The notes beneath the pieces were generated by a model, which was not told where the DNA came from, did not search any database, and worked only from the letters and a program-made list of their open reading frames with translations. A DNA stretch of 64,000 nt, taken from contig NZ_JHZC01000004.1 of the NCBI RefSeq assembly GCF_000621125.1, positions 186,001 to 250,000 of the forward strand. Direction: 5' to 3'. The position numbers and the translations under genes are program-made. Shown one piece after another: positions 26,230 through 34,586 of this stretch (the first letter of the stretch is position 1; each line of letters opens with the position of its first letter). Origin of the DNA: Maribacter antarcticus DSM 21422 (GTDB lineage: Bacteria; Bacteroidota; Bacteroidia; Flavobacteriales; Flavobacteriaceae).

Positions 26230-26948
26230 GCCGCTTGCGCTTTTTCCAAATCTTCTGGGGTATCTATTTCTATTCCGGAAACGGAAGTCTCTACCATTTT
26301 TATTTTTTTTCCGTATTCGAGATATCTTATCGCTTCTATTTTTTCGGTAGCCTCTAATGTAAGCATTGGCAATCGTTGGAAATCCATTAAAGCACTTTTT
26401 CGGAAGGCATAAATACCTTTATGTTTATAGTAGATTGTACCAACATCCTTTGCTCTGCAGAAAGGAATTGGTGAACGTGAGAAGTATAATGCAAAGTTCC
26501 TATTATCCACAATCACTTTTACGGTGTTTGGGTTGTTTATTTCGTCCTTATCTGTAATTTGAACCATCAATGATGCCAAATCGATTTCCTTAGCGACATC
26601 GCTCTTAAACACCTCCATTACGCCAGCTAGGCTTTCACGATCCGTAAAGGGTTCGTCTCCTTGTACGTTTACGATAATATCTACGTCCATCTGCGTTACT
26701 GCTTCTGCAATACGATCACTACCGCAATCATGTTCCTTTTTGCTCATTATAGCCAAACCACCTGCTTTGGTTATGGTTTCGAAGATAATAGCACTGTCCG
26801 TTACTACGTACACATTATCAAAAAGTCCTGTTTTTACAGCTGCTTCGTAGGTACGTACGATGACCGGTTTTCCAGAAAGGTCTTGCATGAGTTTTGCAGG
26901 AAATCTAGAGGCCGCATACCGGGCAGGAATCATGGCGATAATTTTCAC
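26220..26948 (-). CDS. kdsB: 3-deoxy-manno-octulosonate cytidylyltransferase (CMP-Kdo synthetase)
   Basis: The 242-residue enzyme activates Kdo (or Kdo8N) with CTP for lipopolysaccharide inner-core synthesis. Family motifs are [19 protein letters not shown] (residues 6-24), [14 protein letters not shown] (about 70), NVQGDEPF (about 93), [11 protein letters not shown] (about 155) and [12 protein letters not shown] (about 176). It is the first gene of the leftward kdsB-HAD-kdnB cluster; the HAD gene overlaps its end by 10 bp. Confidence 0.96.
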   Translation of the reverse strand: MKIIAMIPARYAASRFPAKLMQDLSGKPVIVRTYEAAVKTGLFDNVYVVTDSAIIFETITKAGGLAIMSKKEHDCGSDRIAEAVTQMDVDIIVNVQGDEPFTDRESLAGVMEVFKSDVAKEIDLASLMVQITDKDEINNPNTVKVIVDNRNFALYFSRSPIPFCRAKDVGTIYYKHKGIYAFRKSALMDFQRLPMLTLEATEKIEAIRYLEYGKKIKMVETSVSGIEIDTPEDLEKAQAAWR

Positions 26949-27067
26949 TTTTCTTGAGGATTATGTTTTGTTATAATTGCGAAAGTACTTTTTGTTTTCA
27001 TATTTGCGTACCATATTTTAGTTAACTAATACTGATTTGCCCAATTTTAGAACTTCAAATAGGCGTT

Positions 27068-27643
27068 TTAGGTGTGCATGCTCCTTTCAGGCCTTAGCTT
27101 TCTGTATATTCTAAAAATAATCACCAAAATAATAATTACTAAAACAGCTGCCAATATCGGTGCAAATATAGACGCAGCAGTTACGACAATTGCTGTTCCT
27201 GTTTCTACGGTGGCTAACACAGGATTTGCTAATCCGCCTGTGGTTGCTGTTGAGGCTAGTCTTCCTGTAGCTCCAGCACCTTTAATAGCAGTAGCGGTAC
27301 CGCCACCTGCTATGATTGCCAATGACCAGGTTATTATCGGGTCTAATCCGGCAACTGTAGATACCATTATTGCAGTACCCGCAATGGCCGCTAAAGGTAT
27401 CGCGATACTGTCCAATAGATTATCGACCCAAGGAATAAAATAGCCAAAAATTTCTGTACCTGTAGCTACACCCAAGGTGAGTAATGCCGCTAGACTGCCA
27501 ATCCATTGCCAACTATCGTTCAGCTCCCATGTACCAAAGTAGGCAGCGAGGCTAAGCGCAAAAAGTGGAAGGAATACTCGGAACCCAACGGATGCCGCCA
27601 AGCCAATTCCTAAAAATATACTCGACATGGTTTCCGTTGTCAT
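27068..27643 (-). CDS. DUF4126 membrane protein
   Basis: The 191-residue protein has about four or five hydrophobic stretches and a glycine/alanine/threonine-rich centre (AIKGAGATGRLASTATTGGL), the hallmark of DUF4126. Function is unknown; it is probably in the inner membrane. It stands alone, with gaps of about 100 bp on both sides. Confidence 0.85.
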   Translation of the reverse strand: MTTETMSSIFLGIGLAASVGFRVFLPLFALSLAAYFGTWELNDSWQWIGSLAALLTLGVATGTEIFGYFIPWVDNLLDSIAIPLAAIAGTAIMVSTVAGLDPIITWSLAIIAGGGTATAIKGAGATGRLASTATTGGLANPVLATVETGTAIVVTAASIFAPILAAVLVIIILVIIFRIYRKLRPERSMHT

Positions 27644-27743
27644 TTTCTGTTTTGATATTTAAGGTTCTCAGTGTAGCAGGTGGATGTAAAAAAATATACT
27701 GTTTCTAATGCGAAACCTACGCTAATACTAAAATAGCCTTTTC

Positions 27744-29177
27744 CTATTCAACAAAAAAATCGTTCTTAAAGCCAATCAAATATAATTTTCGTTTGGCACG
27801 GGTCACTGCAGTATAGAGCCATCTTAAATACTCTTTATCTATGCCGTTGGGTAGATAAGGCTGCTCTACAAATACCGTGTCCCATTGTCCACCTTGTGAC
27901 TTGTGGCAAGTAATGGCATAAGAAAACTTAACTTGAAGACCATTGAAATATTTGTTGTTTTTTACGCCCAAAAACTTTTTGTACTTGGATGTTTCGTGCG
28001 CATAATCCTTCATTACCTCTTGGTAAAGACGGTTGCCCTCCTCGTAAGAAAGCGAAGGAGATTCTGCTTTTATGGTATCCAATAGTAAAACCGTTTCAAA
28101 AGGCGTCATATTGGGATAATCTACCATTTGTACTTTTACTTCGGCAAACTTGAATCCGTAAATTTCCTTAAAGTTGAAAATTTCAAGAATTTCAATAATA
28201 TCTCCATTGGCAATAAATCCAGCCTCTGAATTGGGTGTGAGCCAGAAATAGTTATTTTTTACTACCATCATAAAATCCCCTGCCGCCAAATCATTCTCTA
28301 AAAACAGGATGCGTTCTCTGATATTAAGGTTGTAGAGATTCGCTCTTTTGTTGGATCTAACGATGAAAGCGGTTTCTTCTTTTCCATTTTGTGAGTAGGA
28401 CTCGTCTATGGCCTCTTGGATTTCGTACCCATCAATTAGCCTAATAATATCGGTGTAAGGAAGTACATCAAACTTAAAACTTTCGAAAAATTCGCCTTGT
28501 AGCTGTTCCCTTAGTAGGGTGGCATTGACCAAAATTCCAGAATCCTCGGCTTGCCGCATTACCTCGTCCAACTCTAAACCAATGACTTCCTTGTTATAAT
28601 TTAAGGAAATAATACTGGCATCTAAAGCAGGACTTAAGCTTAAATGAACAGGCGGTAATTGAGCGGTATCACCAATCAATAATAGCTTACAATTGTGACC
28701 AGAATAGACGAACATCATTAAATCGTCTAACAGGGAGCCATTGTCAAATAATTTAGAGTCCGTAGCTCTATCCGGAATCATGGAAGCCTCATCTACGATA
28801 AACAGCGTGTCACGATGTTTGTTGGGTGCCAAAACAAATTGAATACTGCCACCTCCTTGTTTTTTTGGGAAATATATTTTTCTATGGATAGTAAACGCTT
28901 GTGTTTTGGAATAGTTAGACATTACCTTGGCCGCCCGCCCGGTAGGAGCCATTAAAACAGATTTCATACGCGACTTCCACAAACTGTTTACTACAGTGCC
29001 AATTAGCGTGGTCTTTCCAGTACCAGCAAAGCCTTTTAGTAGGAAAACTTCATCTTTTTCCTTAGATAATACAAAGAATGCCAACTTTTCTAAGGCTATC
29101 TGTTGTTTTAACGTTGGCTCATGTGGGAACTTGGTAATTAACTCCTTATAATACGTGGATGGTGTAAGTGCTTTCAT
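27744..29177 (-). CDS. RecD-like ATP-dependent DNA helicase
   Basis: The 477-residue superfamily 1 helicase has Walker A LLKGFAGTGKTTLIG (about residues 46-60), APTGRAAKVM (motif Ia), LFIVDEASMI (Walker B, about 128), LIGDTAQLPP (motif III) and a UvrD-like C-terminal motif YAITCHKSQGGQWDTVFVEQ with WLYTAVTRAKRKLYLIG. It is about 200 residues shorter than RecD2. I start at ATG 29177 (MKALTPSTYYKEL); an in-frame extension to 29528 would overlap the divergent gene at 29280 and lie upstream of the promoter box at 29185-29192. Confidence 0.92.
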   Translation of the reverse strand: MKALTPSTYYKELITKFPHEPTLKQQIALEKLAFFVLSKEKDEVFLLKGFAGTGKTTLIGTVVNSLWKSRMKSVLMAPTGRAAKVMSNYSKTQAFTIHRKIYFPKKQGGGSIQFVLAPNKHRDTLFIVDEASMIPDRATDSKLFDNGSLLDDLMMFVYSGHNCKLLLIGDTAQLPPVHLSLSPALDASIISLNYNKEVIGLELDEVMRQAEDSGILVNATLLREQLQGEFFESFKFDVLPYTDIIRLIDGYEIQEAIDESYSQNGKEETAFIVRSNKRANLYNLNIRERILFLENDLAAGDFMMVVKNNYFWLTPNSEAGFIANGDIIEILEIFNFKEIYGFKFAEVKVQMVDYPNMTPFETVLLLDTIKAESPSLSYEEGNRLYQEVMKDYAHETSKYKKFLGVKNNKYFNGLQVKFSYAITCHKSQGGQWDTVFVEQPYLPNGIDKEYLRWLYTAVTRAKRKLYLIGFKNDFFVE

Positions 29178-29184
29178 GCAAGGA

Positions 29185-29212
29185 CAAAGATAAAGATGAT
29201 TTTTTGGGCAAA
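29185..29212 (-). promoter_or_regulatory. Putative promoter of the RecD-like helicase gene
   Basis: On the minus strand TATCTTTG (29192-29185) matches TANNTTTG and TTTTG begins about 16 bp upstream (29212-29209). Transcription would start near 29179, only a couple of bases before ATG 29177, so the mRNA may be almost leaderless. Confidence 0.45.
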
Positions 29213-29237
29213 AACTTTTCTCATTAAAAAAAAATTG

Positions 29238-29245
29238 TAGATTTG
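29238..29245 (+). promoter_or_regulatory. Putative -7 box for the gene at 29280
   Basis: TAGATTTG is an exact TANNTTTG match 34 bp before the ATG at 29280. A minus-33 element is not clear. Confidence 0.45.
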
Positions 29246-29279
29246 TTGTAACCACTAAATTAAAATAACACTTAACGAA

Positions 29280-29930
29280 ATGAAGACCATTATTCAAATA
29301 GTACTTTGGATTTCTTGTATTGGTTTGGGATACCTTATTTACAATTCGGTTACCGGACCTATTGAATTTAAAAAAGTTAAAGTAGAACGATTTGGCAAAG
29401 TCGTTGCCAAGTTGAAGGATATTAGGAATACTCAAGAGGCCTATAAAACTGTCAACGGTAAGTATGCTAAGGATTTCAAAAGCCTTATCAAATTCATCGA
29501 TACTGGTAGTTATGTAATAACGCAACAACGTGATTCTTCTTTTATGGAGTTTGATAAAACGTACCAGATTGATATGTTAAATGAAGTAAAAATTATAGAT
29601 ACTTTAGCATTTGTATCTGTACGTGATTCTTTGTTTAAAAAGGATACAAGATTCAAGAATCTCATGGAAATTCCAGGAGCACCTAATGGAGAAAAGATTA
29701 CCATGGATGCTGGCTTTATTGAAAAGAGCGGGTACCGTGCTCCAGTATTTATAGCAAAGGTTGCTAAAAGTATTTTACTAAGTGATCAGCCGAAAGATTT
29801 GGTTTCACGAGAAAATTCACAAATGAGTGTAGAAGAGGTAAATGGACCTGATATTACGGTTGGTTCTATGGATGAAGTAAGTACAAGTGGTAACTGGCCA
29901 CCAGTATATGATAGAAAAGAGAAAAAATAA
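29280..29930 (+). CDS. Membrane-anchored protein of unknown function, pilin-like N-terminus
   Basis: The 216-residue protein has one N-terminal transmembrane helix (residues 4-24) followed by a charged helix and the segment RNTQEAYKTVNGKYAKDFKSL, which resembles the region after the hydrophobic helix of type II secretion pseudopilins. There is no prepilin peptidase site of the usual GF-T-E type before the helix, so it is at most pilin-like. The rest is unrecognised. It overlaps the DUF3822 gene, so the two are probably translated together. Confidence 0.7.
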   Translation: MKTIIQIVLWISCIGLGYLIYNSVTGPIEFKKVKVERFGKVVAKLKDIRNTQEAYKTVNGKYAKDFKSLIKFIDTGSYVITQQRDSSFMEFDKTYQIDMLNEVKIIDTLAFVSVRDSLFKKDTRFKNLMEIPGAPNGEKITMDAGFIEKSGYRAPVFIAKVAKSILLSDQPKDLVSRENSQMSVEEVNGPDITVGSMDEVSTSGNWPPVYDRKEKK

Positions 29931-30744
29931 TAGCTCGGATATAGCCGATAAAAATTTTCAGAAATTGTCCATTCAAGTTAGCTTGAATGGACTTTCTTTT
30001 TGTGTGGCGGATACCGTGTCGCATAAAATTCGCTATTCTGATATGATACTTTTTCCAGAAGAGTTAAATATTATAGCAGTACAGTCCCAATTAGAACAGC
30101 TATTTAAAAAGCATGAACTGCACCAAAAGCAGTTTGATGAGGTTACCGTAATACATAGAAACACCTTGTTTTGTCTTGTTCCCAAAGCACTGTTTGATTC
30201 AAATTCACTTTCCGAATACCTAAAATTCAATACCCGAGTATTCCAAACAGATACCTTAGCTTACGATGAGGTAGAAAACCAAGATATGATTACCGTTTAT
30301 GTTCCTTATGCCAATATTAATAACTATGTATATGATATTTTTGGTGAGTTCACTTTTTTGCATAACGGCACCATTATCATACAATCATTATTAAATGGAT
30401 ATGGAAACACTAAAGAGGCGATTTGCTATGCGCATGTAAGTAAAAAACAGTTGGATATTTGCGTTATTGCACAAAAAAGGCTTTTGCTCTATAATAGCTT
30501 TCTATATGAGACTAAGGAAGATTTCGCCTACTACCTTTTATTTGTACTAGAGCAGTTAGAGCTGGACAGTGATCGAGTACCTGTAAAGTTATTTGGAGCA
30601 ATAGAGGAAGATGATGCAATTTATGACCTTTGCCAAAATTACATAAAAAACATACTCATTTTTACACCCTCCTCTCCCCAGCATTTGCAGTTGGGCGACC
30701 CAGAAGCTGAACGAATCGACTTTACAGTTTTAAACACCCTATAA
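29908..30744 (+). CDS. DUF3822 family protein
   Basis: The 278-residue protein matches DUF3822, a Bacteroidota family of unknown function, by sequence feel and by its usual place before rsmD. Alternating strands such as LSIQVSLNGLSFCVADT and QDMITVYVPYANINNYVYDIFGEF suggest an actin/hexokinase-like fold, but that is inference. I choose ATG 29908; an ATG seven codons earlier (29887) is equally possible. It overlaps the previous gene by 23 bp and the rsmD start by one base. Confidence 0.8.
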   Translation: MIEKRKNNSSDIADKNFQKLSIQVSLNGLSFCVADTVSHKIRYSDMILFPEELNIIAVQSQLEQLFKKHELHQKQFDEVTVIHRNTLFCLVPKALFDSNSLSEYLKFNTRVFQTDTLAYDEVENQDMITVYVPYANINNYVYDIFGEFTFLHNGTIIIQSLLNGYGNTKEAICYAHVSKKQLDICVIAQKRLLLYNSFLYETKEDFAYYLLFVLEQLELDSDRVPVKLFGAIEEDDAIYDLCQNYIKNILIFTPSSPQHLQLGDPEAERIDFTVLNTL

Positions 30745-31280
30745 TGCGCATAATATCTGGTAAACATAAAGGAAGACATCTTATTGCTCCAAAGAACTTA
30801 CCTGTACGACCTACCAAAGACATGGCGAAAGAGGCGCTTTTTAATATCTTGAATAATCAGTATTATTTTGCTGATATTAAGGTGCTAGATCTTTTTGCAG
30901 GAACCGGTAATATCAGCTATGAGTTTGCCTCTAGAGGAGTAGATGCTATAACGGCAGTTGATATGAATATGGGTTGTATTACGTATATAAACAAAGTAAA
31001 TGCTCAATTAGAACTTGGAATTCAAACGATACAAAACGATGTCTTTTCGTTTTTATCTAAAAATACAAGGCAATTTGATATTATTTTTGCTGATCCATTT
31101 TATGATATGGATGAGACTGATTTTGCTAAAATTCCTGAGTTGGTCTTTGCTAGCAACATGCTCTTAGCAGACGGTGTTTTGGTTATAGAGCATTCTAAGC
31201 GTATGAATCTTGATTATCTGCCAAATTTTCAGAATTCTCGCAAGTATGGGGGGAGTGTTTTTAGTTTTTTTGGGGATTGA
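30744..31280 (+). CDS. rsmD: 16S rRNA (guanine966-N2)-methyltransferase
   Basis: The 178-residue enzyme has the RsmD start MRIISGKHKGRHLIAPKNLPVRPTKDMAKEALFN (shown here only by its beginning, RPT and KEALFN being diagnostic). The SAM-binding loop DLFAGTGNISYEFASRG follows near residue 50. The catalytic motif IV, normally D/N-P-P-Y/F, reads ADPFYD, so the second proline is replaced by phenylalanine. The ATG uses the last base of the DUF3822 stop, showing tight coupling. Confidence 0.92.
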   Translation: MRIISGKHKGRHLIAPKNLPVRPTKDMAKEALFNILNNQYYFADIKVLDLFAGTGNISYEFASRGVDAITAVDMNMGCITYINKVNAQLELGIQTIQNDVFSFLSKNTRQFDIIFADPFYDMDETDFAKIPELVFASNMLLADGVLVIEHSKRMNLDYLPNFQNSRKYGGSVFSFFGD

Positions 31281-31774
31281 TAATAGCGATAAGCATATAC
31301 TTTCTTTCCATCACGGGACTTTCTTTATCTTCCATTTTGTAAAAATTTCTAAACTTGGACTTAGATTAAAGGGCATTGATTTATCCTGAATAAATCGCCT
31401 CATATCTTTTGGTTGAATCTGTCTAGAGTTGATTATTAACGCAACTATAATCTCGCTCAATTATACGATAGGTTTTGTAAAAATCGGAATTTTTCAAACT
31501 TTAACTATGCCGCGTTTTGAGCGTTGTTTAATTTACAGATATAGGCTACAAAGAGTGTTTATTTTAGCTAAAACGGTAGCTTTTGCTAATCACCCCTCCA
31601 AGCGAATATTTTACTTTAAAAAGTACTATGTTTTGTTTATTTAATCAGTAACCTATTGGAATTGTTTGTTTTACGAACTATAGGGTCATTAACTTAAGCT
31701 GAAGAAATCAAATATAATCAATTACACCCCAGTGGGTGCACTGGGGTGTAGGTGAAATGTAAGTATCGTAAAAC
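31281..31774. other. 494-bp convergent intergenic region
   Basis: This gap lies between the ends of rsmD and yebC. A 71-codon frame at 31429-31644 shows no similarity and I do not call it a gene. The only structure is the palindrome at 31723-31750. Confidence 0.55.
31723..31750. repeat. Perfect 11-bp inverted repeat downstream of yebC
   Basis: TACACCCCAGT (31723-31733) pairs exactly with ACTGGGGTGTA (31740-31750) around a six-base loop GGGTGC. It is GC-rich for this genome and lies between convergent genes, so a bidirectional transcription stop is likely, but neither side has a proper T tract. Confidence 0.7.
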
Positions 31775-32485
31775 TTATTCCTGCATGGTATGATACACAT
31801 TTTGTACATCATCATCTTCTTCAATCTTTTCCAATAGTTTTTCAACGTCTGCAGCTTCTTCTCCAGAGAGTTTCTTTGTTATCTGCGGAATACGCTCAAA
31901 GCCAGAGGATAAAATTTCTAGTTCACGGTTTTCTAGTTCTTTTTGTATGTTACCAAAACTCTCAAAGGGAGCATAAATAAGAATGCCATCATCGTCTACA
32001 AAAACTTCTTCGGCACCAAAATCTATCATCTCTAATTCTAGTTCTTCGGGATCAATACCCTCTGCAGGGATTCTAAAATTACAGGTATGGTCAAACATAA
32101 ACTCTACTGATCCAGACGTGCCCAAACTCCCATTACACTTACTAAAATAGCTACGGACATTGGCTACGGTTCTTGTATTGTTGTCCGTTGCGGTTTCTAC
32201 TAAAATAGCAATACCATGAGGTGCATATCCTTCAAAAAGTACTTCTTTATAATCTCCAAGGCTTTTGTCACTAGCTCTCTTAATGGCTCGTTCTACATTA
32301 TCCTTTGGCATATTAACGGCCTTCGAATTTTGGATAACCGCTCGTAATCTCGAATTGGAATCTGGATCAGGCCCACCTTCTTTTACTGCCATTACAATGT
32401 CCTTACCTATTCGGGTAAAGGCTTTGGACATGGCCGACCATCTTTTCATTTTACGCGCTTTCCTAAACTCAAAAGCTCTTCCCAT
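31775..32485 (-). CDS. YebC/PmpR family protein
   Basis: The 236-residue protein has the family N-terminus MGRAFEFRKARKMKRWSAMSKAFTRIG in short form (GRAFEFRK, KAFTRIGKDI), then DNVERAIKRA (about 80), YEGYAPHGIAILVE-like LFEGYAPHGIA (about 103) and the acidic C-terminal third. YebC proteins are reported as transcription regulators and, more recently, as factors that relieve ribosome stalling. It is the last gene of a leftward group, 51 bp after the pterin dehydratase. Confidence 0.93.
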   Translation of the reverse strand: MGRAFEFRKARKMKRWSAMSKAFTRIGKDIVMAVKEGGPDPDSNSRLRAVIQNSKAVNMPKDNVERAIKRASDKSLGDYKEVLFEGYAPHGIAILVETATDNNTRTVANVRSYFSKCNGSLGTSGSVEFMFDHTCNFRIPAEGIDPEELELEMIDFGAEEVFVDDDGILIYAPFESFGNIQKELENRELEILSSGFERIPQITKKLSGEEAADVEKLLEKIEEDDDVQNVYHTMQE

Positions 32486-32536
32486 AGTACTATTTTTAGT
32501 TATGCTCTAAATTCAATAAAATTTGAGTCGATAGTT

Positions 32537-32824
32537 TTAGTCGCTCTCTACAATATCCTCAATACTTCTGGCTAGAACAAAATCCTTTTCAGTTACGCCA
32601 TTGGCATCGTGGGTATTTAACCTGATATTTACTGTTTTGTAAACATTACTCCAATCTGGATGATGTCCTTGGGCCTCACATTCGAATGCTATACGCGTCA
32701 TAACGGAGAAAGCTTCTTTAAAATCCTTGAATTCAAAGGTTGTTTCTATGGCGCCGTCTACATATTCCCAGCCGTCAAGTTGACTTAGGTAATCTTGTAT
32801 TTGTTTGTCTGTAAATTTTTCCAT
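32537..32824 (-). CDS. phhB: Pterin-4a-carbinolamine dehydratase
   Basis: The 95-residue enzyme recycles the 4a-hydroxytetrahydrobiopterin made by aromatic amino acid hydroxylases. The signature GHHPDWSNVYKTVNIRLNTH with its paired histidines lies at about residues 52-71, and the length is standard. It lies 24 bp downstream of the SDR gene, probably in the gcvT operon. Confidence 0.93.
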   Translation of the reverse strand: MEKFTDKQIQDYLSQLDGWEYVDGAIETTFEFKDFKEAFSVMTRIAFECEAQGHHPDWSNVYKTVNIRLNTHDANGVTEKDFVLARSIEDIVESD

Positions 32825-32848
32825 GGTATTGGTTTTAAAGAATTTATA

Positions 32849-33670
32849 TTAATTTAAAACGTGATTTTCTATAATCTCTTGGTATGTAAACTGCAGGTTT
32901 TTTGGCAGTTTATTCGCTTTTGGTAGCACGGCCAAATAGCGGTCTTCATTTGTGGTATACACTCTTTTTAGTACCGGGTTAAAATTTCCTACTCGATCCA
33001 TAACTTCTTTTATAAAATCTTCGTGGTGTACTAAATCGGTGCTGCCCAAATGATAAATACCTGTTTGGTTTCTGTTGATAAGATAATGAATTTGCTGTGT
33101 TAGTTTATCATCACTACTTACATTTAGAATTAAATTTGGAAAAACCTCTATCGGTTCATTGTTTAGGGTTTGGTTTTTCATTTCTTTTATTCTTGGTGAG
33201 CCGTTTCCAAAAACCATAGGTATACGAAGAATACCTGCTTTATTCTTTGGCAACCGGAGTAACATATTTTCAATCTTTATCTTTAACCGTCCAAAAACGC
33301 TCTCCGATAGTGTTTTATCCGTTTCGTACGAAGGATATTTGCTGTACGCGTCAAATACATTAGCAGAGGATAAGAAATATAAGCTGCACTCATGGTCCGT
33401 TATATACTCCGATAGGTGTTGGTGTGCGATTACTTGCGCCGCAAAATTTCCTCGTAATGCCGATATAATGACCTGTGGCCTAACTTTTTCTAAAAGATGG
33501 AAGATGTCGTCATCTTCAAGGTCATACCTGAAAAATTGTTTATTAGATGCGAAAGGCTTGGTGGCATGGCAGTAGGTGCCATAGGTGTCAAAGTAGTTGC
33601 ATAGCTCCTTGTATATGGCATTGCCAAGGAATCCGCTACCTCCAAGTATGAGTATTTTTTTATTTTCCAA
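32849..33670 (-). CDS. NAD(P)-dependent sugar-nucleotide reductase-like SDR protein
   Basis: The 273-residue extended short-chain dehydrogenase has the Rossmann loop ILGGSGFLGNAIYKEL (residues 6-21) and SSANVFDAYSKYPSYETDK (about 100-118), a form of the RmlD/methionine adenosyltransferase beta-subunit family. The catalytic YxxxK is present as YPSYETDK only in shifted form, so activity is uncertain. It is 1 bp from glsA and therefore co-transcribed. Confidence 0.8.
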   Translation of the reverse strand: MENKKILILGGSGFLGNAIYKELCNYFDTYGTYCHATKPFASNKQFFRYDLEDDDIFHLLEKVRPQVIISALRGNFAAQVIAHQHLSEYITDHECSLYFLSSANVFDAYSKYPSYETDKTLSESVFGRLKIKIENMLLRLPKNKAGILRIPMVFGNGSPRIKEMKNQTLNNEPIEVFPNLILNVSSDDKLTQQIHYLINRNQTGIYHLGSTDLVHHEDFIKEVMDRVGNFNPVLKRVYTTNEDRYLAVLPKANKLPKNLQFTYQEIIENHVLN

Positions 33671-33671
33671 A

Positions 33672-34586
33672 TTAGAATATAGATAATTCGGTCAGTGTCG
33701 TTAAATGTTCGAGGGCAGCCATTCCTCTGGCAGAATTCCCTTTTTTATTAAGTGCAGGAGACCATGTTGCTACACAAAAATTATTAGGTAAAAGCGCTAC
33801 AATACCACCACCTACACCACTTTTTCCCGGTAGGCCAACCTCAAAAGCAAACTCGCCTGCCTCGTCATAAAAACCACAAGTAAGCATGAGGGCATTGATT
33901 CTTTTTATTTGATTGATATTTAGGTATGTTTTATTTCTTTTGCATTTGCCTCTATTTATAAAAAGATAAAATGTATCGCAAAGCTGTACACAATTCATGT
34001 GTAAAGAACATTGGTGAAAGTAAAAATCCAAAACGTCTTCCACATCGTTAGTAAGGTTTCCGTAGGATTTTAGCAAATTGGCTGCCGCGAAGTTCTTAAA
34101 CCCGGTCTTCCTTTCAGATTTAGCCACCTTCTCATCGTAGGATATCGATGGGTCATTGGCAAGGTCCCTTATAAATGATAAAAAATCTGCTTTGGGGTTT
34201 TCTAACTCCGAGACCAGAATATCTGCAATCACAATTGCCCCTGCATTTATAAGAGGATTTCTTGGAATTCCGTCTTCGAGTTCTAAAAGGGATAAATGGT
34301 TAAATGGGTCGCCTGAAGGTTCTACATCTACACGTTTCCAGACAGCTTCATTTATGCATCGCATAGCCAATGAAAGGCTTAGCACTTTAGAGATACTCTG
34401 TATAGAAAAACGTTCTGTACAATCTCCTACAGCATATTTATTTTTTTGGATATCCAAAAGATGAATACCAAATTTAGAGTTGCTTACAGCAGCCAATTCT
34501 GGTATATAGGAAGCTACATTACCAGTATTTGGAAGTTTTAAAACATCTCGGTGAATAGTGTCTAAGTGTTGTTGAAAATCTTGCAT
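33672..34586 (-). CDS. glsA: Glutaminase
   Basis: The 304-residue enzyme hydrolyses glutamine to glutamate and ammonia. It has the serine beta-lactamase-like SIQSISKVLSLSLAM (SxxK, about residue 62), the family segments NPLINAGAIV (about 112) and LPGKSGVGGGIVALLP (about 250), and normal length. Its first base is the last base of gcvT, indicating coupling. Confidence 0.95.
   Translation of the reverse strand: MQDFQQHLDTIHRDVLKLPNTGNVASYIPELAAVSNSKFGIHLLDIQKNKYAVGDCTERFSIQSISKVLSLSLAMRCINEAVWKRVDVEPSGDPFNHLSLLELEDGIPRNPLINAGAIVIADILVSELENPKADFLSFIRDLANDPSISYDEKVAKSERKTGFKNFAAANLLKSYGNLTNDVEDVLDFYFHQCSLHMNCVQLCDTFYLFINRGKCKRNKTYLNINQIKRINALMLTCGFYDEAGEFAFEVGLPGKSGVGGGIVALLPNNFCVATWSPALNKKGNSARGMAALEHLTTLTELSIF

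Noticed and set aside
29178..29528. N-terminal extension of the RecD-like helicase
   Set aside because: It would overlap the divergent gene at 29280 and its promoter, and contains no helicase motif.
31429..31644. A 71-codon frame between rsmD and yebC
   Set aside because: No recognisable features, and it sits in an AT-rich convergent gap.
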